NCBI RefSeq assembly: GCF_040409955.1
Contig: NZ_CP123387.1
Coordinates: 248,001-312,000, forward strand
Direction: 5' to 3'
Source: Salipiger sp. H15
Lineage (GTDB): Bacteria > Pseudomonadota > Alphaproteobacteria > Rhodobacterales > Rhodobacteraceae
Length of the DNA stretch: 64,000 nucleotides
Positions 59,673 to 64,000 of this stretch are shown here, piece by piece. Within the stretch, counting starts at the first letter, position 1, and each line of letters opens with the position of its first letter. A program made the position numbers and the translations under genes. A model generated the notes under the pieces. That model was not told the DNA's origin and did no database searches. It worked only from the letters and a program-made list of their open reading frames with translations.

Positions 59673-61415
59673 TCAGTAGAAGTAGGGGAGCTTCTTTTCC
59701 TTCGCGGCCTCGATCCACGGCGGAACGAAGGGCACGATCTTGTCCTGCGAGGGCACGCGCATCTCGATGAAGCTGGCGCCGGGATGGGCGATGGCCTCGG
59801 CCAGCGTGGCCTCGATCTGGTCCTCGGAGGTGATGCGCGCGGTCCGGAAGCCGAAGCCCTCGGCGACCTTCACGTAGTCCACCGCGCCGAAGTCGGTGGT
59901 CCAGGGCGCGTCGACATCGTCGAGCAGGATCGCCTCGCCGCGGATCCAGCCGTAGTTGTCGTTGCGGGTCAGGATCACGGTGATGTTCTTGCCGCTGCGC
60001 TTGATGGTCTCGAAATCGCCGAGCACGAAGGCCAGCGAGCCGTCACCGGTGAACGAGATCACCGGCCCGTCATTGGCAAAGGCCGCGCCGATGCCTGCGG
60101 GCACCGAATAGCCGAGCGCGCCCATCGAGTAGTTGGTGATGTAGCGCCGCCCGGCCTCGCGCACCGACAGCAGCGCCGAGGGGTAGATCGCCGCGACACC
60201 CGGCTCGGCGGTGACGATGGCGTTCGGCGGCAGCAGCCTGTCGAGCGCCTGCGTCAGCTTGACCGGCGAGACCGTGCCCTCGGGCATCTCGATGTTGGAG
60301 TTGAACACGGCGTCGAGCGCGGTGCGCTTCATCTCGGTCAGGTCGAGCGTCGGGCGCGAGAGGTCCGGGTGCTCGGCCCGGATGATCTCGGCCATGTACT
60401 CGAGCGTCGCGCGGGCGTCGCCGACCATGCCGACCTTCAGCGGGTAGTTGTTGCCGACATGCGCCTCGGCCATGTCGAGCTGCAGGAAGGTCGTCTCGGC
60501 CGGGTCGCCGTAGAGTTTCCAGTGGTTGGTGCCGCTCGAGTCGGTGTTGGAGCCGACGAAGAAGACGCAGTCGGCGTCCTTCACGTAGGCATTCGAGTAG
60601 TCCATGCCGCCGCGCGCGCCGATCACCCGCAGGGCCAGCGGATGGGTCTCGGGGATCGTGCCCTTGCCGGGAGTGGTGGTGCCGACGGGGATCTGCAGCA
60701 GCTCGGCCAGCGCCAGAACCGCCTCGCCGGCGCGCGAGATCAGCGCGCCCTGTCCGCAGACGATCGCCGGCTTCTTCGCCGCCAGCAGCGCGTCGATCGC
60801 CTTGCGGATCTTGCCGTGGTCGGCGACCGGGCGGTGCGCCGGGTAGCGGCTGTAGTCGCTGTCGGCATAGAGATCGGCGATCTCGGCCTCGTCGTGGAAG
60901 ACGTTGATCGGCACGCGGATGTGCACCGGCGCGGGACGGCCCGAGGTGGCGACGCGGAAGGCCCGGCGCAGCAGGAAGGGGATGTCCTTCACGTTGGTGA
61001 GGTAGAAGGATTCCTTGCAGATGCTCTCGTACATCGCGGTCTGGTCGACCCCGGTCAGCCCGTGCTTCTTGTCCTGGTTCACCGGGATGTCCGAGCTGAA
61101 GAAGATCACCGGCACCGAGGAGAGGAAGGCCTCGGTGATGCCGGGGGTGCAATGGGTGACACCGGGGCTCGGAGCCTCCAGCACCGCGGGGCGGCCGGTG
61201 ATCTTGGCATAGGCCTCGGCGGCGTAGGAGGCGGTGCGCTCGTCGCGGGTCAGCACGTATTCGATGTCGGAGCTGCTCTGCCATTCCTTGTACCAGCCGA
61301 TCGTCGTCTCGCCCGGAAGCCCGAAGACATGGCTCACCCCATGCAGTTCCAGCATCCTCAGGATGACCTGCGCCCCGTTCATCACTTCGCCCACAACACT
61401 CTCCAAGTTTGGCAT
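59673..61415 (-). CDS. Thiamine-diphosphate-dependent enzyme (acetolactate synthase/oxo-acid decarboxylase superfamily)
   Basis: A 580-residue three-domain ThDP enzyme. The catalytic Glu is in LTRDERTASYAAEAYAK (Glu59). The central domain follows, and the cofactor motif is GDGSLAFVLGDFETIKRSGKN at residue 457 onward, ending NDNYGW. It lacks the obvious regulatory and FAD features of acetolactate synthase, and its NNF-like set suggests a decarboxylase, lyase or sulfoacetaldehyde-type enzyme. Start: ATG at 61415, or ATG at 61382, where the first strand begins GAQVILRML. The palindrome CTGTATACAG lies upstream. The substrate is unknown but must be linked to the imported carboxylate. Confidence 0.85.
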   Translation of the reverse strand: MPNLESVVGEVMNGAQVILRMLELHGVSHVFGLPGETTIGWYKEWQSSSDIEYVLTRDERTASYAAEAYAKITGRPAVLEAPSPGVTHCTPGITEAFLSSVPVIFFSSDIPVNQDKKHGLTGVDQTAMYESICKESFYLTNVKDIPFLLRRAFRVATSGRPAPVHIRVPINVFHDEAEIADLYADSDYSRYPAHRPVADHGKIRKAIDALLAAKKPAIVCGQGALISRAGEAVLALAELLQIPVGTTTPGKGTIPETHPLALRVIGARGGMDYSNAYVKDADCVFFVGSNTDSSGTNHWKLYGDPAETTFLQLDMAEAHVGNNYPLKVGMVGDARATLEYMAEIIRAEHPDLSRPTLDLTEMKRTALDAVFNSNIEMPEGTVSPVKLTQALDRLLPPNAIVTAEPGVAAIYPSALLSVREAGRRYITNYSMGALGYSVPAGIGAAFANDGPVISFTGDGSLAFVLGDFETIKRSGKNITVILTRNDNYGWIRGEAILLDDVDAPWTTDFGAVDYVKVAEGFGFRTARITSEDQIEATLAEAIAHPGASFIEMRVPSQDKIVPFVPPWIEAAKEKKLPYFY

Positions 61416-61533
61416 TCAAGCCGGTGTTCTTGTCTGTATACAGCATAGCACGCAGGTCGGAGTGCAAATCAATTGGTTTTTTTCGCGCCGGCTGCTAAGA
61501 TCGTGTCGAAGCTCAAGGTTCAGGAATAACCAC
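61416..61533. promoter_or_regulatory. Divergent promoter region with CTGTATACAG palindrome
   Basis: The 118-base gap between the ThDP enzyme and the regulator contains CTGTATACAG (61434-61443), a perfect 10-bp palindrome that includes TGTATACA, the site bound by many FCD-type GntR regulators. It lies about 19 bases upstream of the enzyme's ATG, so it should block or control its transcription. An AGGA ribosome site for the regulator is at 61522-61525. Confidence 0.75.
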
Positions 61534-62226
61534 TTGGAAAGCCATCAGAAAAACAGTGGGTCAGTTGAACGCGCCTATGCGCTTCTCAAGGAGATGGCGG
61601 CCAGCTACGAGTTCAAACCCGATTCGAGACTGAACGAGACGGAACTGGCGAAACGTCTCGAAACCAGCCGCACGCCGCTGCGCGAGGCGCTGAACAGGCT
61701 GGTCGCCGAGGGCTTCCTGACATTCCGCAGCGGGCAGGGCTTCTTCTGCCGCTCGCTGACCTCGGCAGAGATCATGGACCTCTACGAGGCGCGCGCGGCG
61801 ATCGAATGCGAGGCGACGCGGCTGGCCGCGCTGCGCGCCGACCCCAGGGACGTCGAGGGCCTCGAGACCTACCTTTCCAGCGCAGACGCCACGTACCAGC
61901 CCGGCAATTCGCCGGTGGAACTGGTGCAACTCGACGAGGACTTCCACATCCGCCTCGCCGCGCTCTCGGGAAACTCCGAGATGGTGCGGATGCTCGAGAA
62001 CATCTACGGCCGGATCCGCTTTATCCGCCTGATCGACCTCAAGACGCTCTCGGAGAAGACGGGGCCGGAATATGTCACCACGGAGCCGCACAAGCGCATC
62101 CTGCAGGCGGTGAAGCGCCGCGATCCCGAGGCCGCGCAGGCCGAGATGCGGCGCCACATCGAGCGCCGGCTGGAAGCGGTCACCGAGAACGTCCGCAACG
62201 CCTTCGCGCAGCTCTACACCGTGTGA
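61534..62226 (+). CDS. GntR-family regulator, FCD subfamily, TTG start
   Basis: A 230-residue regulator. The winged helix is FKPDSRLNETELAKRLETSRTPLREALNRLVAEGFLTFR, and the FCD domain includes MDLYEARAAIECEATRLAALRA and VQLDEDFHIRLAALSGNSEMVRML, with the family histidine in FHIRLAAL. The TTG at 61534 is preferred because AGGA lies eight bases upstream; no ATG fits. It is divergent from the ThDP-TctCBA operon and probably represses it through the CTGTATACAG site. It is convergent with the VOC gene. Confidence 0.9.
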   Translation: MESHQKNSGSVERAYALLKEMAASYEFKPDSRLNETELAKRLETSRTPLREALNRLVAEGFLTFRSGQGFFCRSLTSAEIMDLYEARAAIECEATRLAALRADPRDVEGLETYLSSADATYQPGNSPVELVQLDEDFHIRLAALSGNSEMVRMLENIYGRIRFIRLIDLKTLSEKTGPEYVTTEPHKRILQAVKRRDPEAAQAEMRRHIERRLEAVTENVRNAFAQLYTV

Positions 62227-62247
62227 CCGCGCGGCCCGCGGCGGTCA
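62224..62247. terminator. Hairpin carrying the stops of two convergent genes
   Basis: A symmetric inverted repeat TGACCGC (62224-62230) / GCGGTCA (62241-62247) with a 10-base loop. The TGA stop of the regulator and the reverse TCA stop of the VOC gene lie in the two arms, so the same stem can end both transcripts. There is no T tract. Confidence 0.6.
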
Positions 62248-63117
62248 GAGCGGATCAAATACCCAGATGCCCGCCCCCAGCGCGGCACCGAAGGGCAGCG
62301 CAAGCGACGCGCCGAGCCGGCGCGCGCCGGGCCGGTCCGACAGCAAGGCGGGATCCGGCATCGAAAGACGCAGGCCGACAAATGCCGAGCGTCCGGGATC
62401 GACCGCCGCCCCCACCAGCGCCTCGGCCTCCGCCTCGGGCAGGATCTCCAGCGCGCCGCGGTCGAGCGCGATGCGGAACCCCGCGCCGAAGGCCTGCGCG
62501 GGACGGCCAAGGCAGCGGGCAAAGCGGGCGGCCGTCTCTGCGGGATCGGGCGCCGACACGAGGATCGCCTTCAGCGCACGGGCGCCGTTTGCGTGCCCGG
62601 TCCAGCGCGGCTGCCACAGCGCCGCGGGAGTGTGGTGGACGAGGAACTGCACCCGGCCCTCGGGCATGGTGCCCGCAGCGAGCCGCGCGACAGAGAAGGC
62701 CGCGGTTTCCGTCCCGGTTTCGGTGGCCACCTCCCGCTCGAAATGCACGACCGGGCGCATCTCGATCCCCGCCGCTTGCAGGTCCGCGTGGCGGGCACCG
62801 GCATCGGCAACGGCAAAGGCCGCAAGGTGCAGCCCGGCGCGATGCTCGAGCGCGGCGAGGAACTCGAGGCCGATCGGCGTGTCGGCGGTATGCACGAGAA
62901 ACTCCAGATAGCCCTCGGGCAGCATGACGCAGATGTTGCCAGTGCCCGTCAGCGACGGCGCGCCGGTCACGGGATCGGGCTGCACCTGCGCCGAATAGGG
63001 TGTGACCGTGAACCCTAGCGCCTCGAGCTCGGCGCGCGCCGCCTCCGCATCGACCACGAAGTGCCCCGAGTGATCAAGGTGGATCGGGTCGGTGGTTGCG
63101 GGCAGGTCCTGGGGCAT
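62245..63117 (-). CDS. VOC/glyoxalase-superfamily protein
   Basis: A 290-residue protein of the vicinal-oxygen-chelate fold, with the glyoxalase-like domain in the first part (HLDHSGHFVVDAEAARAELEALGFTVTPYS; TGTGNICVMLPEGYLEFLVHTADTP) and a second, weaker half (LKAILVSAPDPAETAARFARCLG). Such proteins bind metal and act on a range of small compounds. The exact reaction is unknown. It starts at ATG 63117, and its stop shares the hairpin with the GntR gene. It is probably an independent gene with its own promoter. Confidence 0.8.
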   Translation of the reverse strand: MPQDLPATTDPIHLDHSGHFVVDAEAARAELEALGFTVTPYSAQVQPDPVTGAPSLTGTGNICVMLPEGYLEFLVHTADTPIGLEFLAALEHRAGLHLAAFAVADAGARHADLQAAGIEMRPVVHFEREVATETGTETAAFSVARLAAGTMPEGRVQFLVHHTPAALWQPRWTGHANGARALKAILVSAPDPAETAARFARCLGRPAQAFGAGFRIALDRGALEILPEAEAEALVGAAVDPGRSAFVGLRLSMPDPALLSDRPGARRLGASLALPFGAALGAGIWVFDPL

Positions 63118-63598
63118 GGGGTGTCTCCGGTGCTTGGGTTGGGGGGCGCGCGGCCCCTGTCTCATGCACGCTGCCGCCACGGAACGCAAATTCCCGATCC
63201 CCGAACGGCGATGGCATGCCGCGAAGCGCGACGTTCCGTGTCCCTGCCGCCGCGATGCGCCTCTCGCACCGCTTTCGAGGCCCCGGATGAAGGAGATCAG
63301 CGAGAGAGTGAATGCGACACCCCGGAAGTGCCTAGGATGACGCACGCCAACGGAAGCGTTCCGAGAAGGAATGGTGAAACCGAGGTAGCGGATCCTGTCG
63401 CACCCCCCCCTTGAGGTCATGGCTTCTTGGAAGGGGGCTGGAGCCCGGACAACGCGAAGCGCCGCGGTTGCCCTAGCGTCCGCCGCAGCCCGTCTTCAAG
63501 GGTGCATGACGCTCAATCTTAGACCGGTATCGTGGCCGAAGGGAGCATGCCCCCTCCCTCTTCGTCCACGATACCGGGACAAGGCGCGGCGGAAGTCG
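63118..63598. other. 481-base gap, no gene recognised, with a long hairpin
   Basis: Open frames in this gap look like shadows. A 9-bp inverted repeat (CACGGAACG, 63178-63186; CGTTCCGTG, 63232-63240) is present but has a 45-base loop, so it is weak. A run of C near 63400 and the long hairpin at 63524-63577 are the only structured parts. Confidence 0.5.
63524..63577. repeat. 54-nt near-perfect hairpin
   Basis: A 12-bp perfect inverted repeat (CCGGTATCGTGG, 63524-63535; CCACGATACCGG, 63566-63577) encloses a second shorter stem (CGAAG-GGAG with CTCC-CTCTTCG), so most of the 54 bases can fold. It lies 22 bases beyond the esterase stop. It may be a terminator, a small mobile repeat or a structured RNA. 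Confidence 0.6.
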
Positions 63599-64000
63599 TC
63601 AGGGCGCGGTACAGGCGAAGTTTTCCGCCTTGGCGGGGTCGCCCGTGCCGCTGTAGCGCGGATAGGCGGGGTATTCACAGACCGGGATGCTGCGCGGCCC
63701 GCTGGGGTCTTCGAAGGCATATGTGAGGTCTTCGGGCGGGCGTCCTTTCTCGACCCAATCCGAAATCGCCGTGAACCAGTCCACCCCGCGCATGTCGCCC
63801 GCCCCGTTGTGGTTGGACCCGGCCACGGTGAAGAACATCGCGCCATCGCGTGGGGTTTCCATCCCCAGGGCGCGGACGAGCTCGAGCAGTTCAGCGTGCT
63901 TTGCCGCATGGGCATTGGGTGACAGCAGCCCGTCGCTGTTGCCGTGCCACGACAAGAGCTTGCCGCCCCCCGCCACGTATTGCGCCACGCCGATCAGGTC
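63599..64000 (-). CDS. Tannase/feruloyl-esterase family protein, N-terminal part outside window
   Basis: The last 133 residues of a tannase/feruloyl-esterase family protein; the frame is open to the end of the window. The visible part has GGGKLLSWHGNSDGLLSP (the strand with the catalytic aspartate region), FFTVAGSNHNGAGDMRGVDWFTAISDWVEKGRPPEDL (with the catalytic histidine region, normally GMxHC) and the ending PVCEYPAYPRYSGTGDPAKAENFACTAP. The HC motif expected in tannases reads HN here, so the disulfide usually formed there may be absent. The substrate would be a gallate or hydroxycinnamate ester, for example. Partial sequence limits the call. Confidence 0.82.
   Translation of the reverse strand, partial: DLIGVAQYVAGGGKLLSWHGNSDGLLSPNAHAAKHAELLELVRALGMETPRDGAMFFTVAGSNHNGAGDMRGVDWFTAISDWVEKGRPPEDLTYAFEDPSGPRSIPVCEYPAYPRYSGTGDPAKAENFACTAP

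Noticed and set aside
59673..61415. Possible biosynthetic acetolactate synthase (ilvB)
   Set aside because: It has no small-subunit gene or branched-chain neighbours and is linked to a TTT importer and a catabolic GntR regulator.
63178..63240. Inverted repeat CACGGAACG / CGTTCCGTG
   Set aside because: The arms are nine bases with a 45-base loop, weak and without supporting context; it may be chance.

Overview
The window is very GC-rich, gene-dense DNA of alphaproteobacterial type. The gene families (many TRAP, tripartite-tricarboxylate and ABC importers, FCD-type GntR regulators, enolase-superfamily dehydratases, TtuC/TtuD-type tartrate genes) point to a marine or soil Rhodobacterales/Roseobacter-group heterotroph. 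That placement is an inference from gene content, since there is no rRNA or other phylogenetic marker. No tRNA, rRNA, CRISPR array, replication origin or phage gene was seen. The only mobile DNA recognised is a frameshifted IS5-family transposase remnant at about 56.16-56.48 kb. Both ends of the window cut genes: a TRAP permease on the left and a tannase-family esterase on the right.

The window is a string of catabolic islands, most with an importer, a few enzymes and a regulator. (1) 1-3344 (+): TRAP fused permease, AtuA-like protein and a separate AtuA C-terminal-domain protein. (2) 3375-9352: TctABC importer, enolase-superfamily sugar-acid dehydratase and HpaI-type aldolase on the minus strand, with a divergent FCD regulator. 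(3) 9356-17305: a seven-gene minus-strand operon (second dehydratase, SDR, idonate-type dehydrogenase, DctPQM TRAP importer, 2-hydroxyacid dehydrogenase) with a divergent FCD regulator preceded by a perfect GntR-type palindrome. (4) 17377-35046: two divergent operons around a shared operator region at 26.8-27.1 kb. The minus arm has an NMT1/THI5-type ABC importer, nucleoside hydrolase, cupin, M20 carbamoyl-amidohydrolase, alpha/beta hydrolase, aminotransferase and an atypical SDR. The plus arm has a sugar-type ABC importer, class II aldolase, flavin monooxygenase, alpha/beta hydrolase and an FCD regulator. This is the best candidate for an undescribed pathway. (5) 35146-43095: TAXI-TRAP importer, LysR regulator, two tandem tartrate-dehydrogenase paralogues and a glycerate kinase, that is, a tartrate-type route to glycerate phosphate.

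(6) 43520-51259 (-): polyamine-type ABC importer whose genes overlap a quinone-oxidoreductase-like gene, a GST, then RidA-like, DUF1028 and LysR genes. (7) 51669-56012 (-): 2-hydroxyacid dehydrogenase, a type II dehydroquinase homologue lacking the lid arginine, an FAD monooxygenase and an FMN-dependent 2-hydroxyacid oxidase. (8) 56485-62226: second TctABC importer and a thiamine-diphosphate enzyme, divergent from an FCD regulator with a perfect CTGTATACAG site between them. (9) 62245-64000: a VOC-family protein, a 54-nt hairpin and the end of a tannase/feruloyl esterase.

Eight different importers occur in 64 kb. In six of the seven that have a binding-protein gene in the window, a perfect GC-rich hairpin lies in the short gap between the binding-protein gene and the first permease gene. 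The islands look independently assembled, each with its own regulator and operator. Substrates are inferred only at class level throughout.
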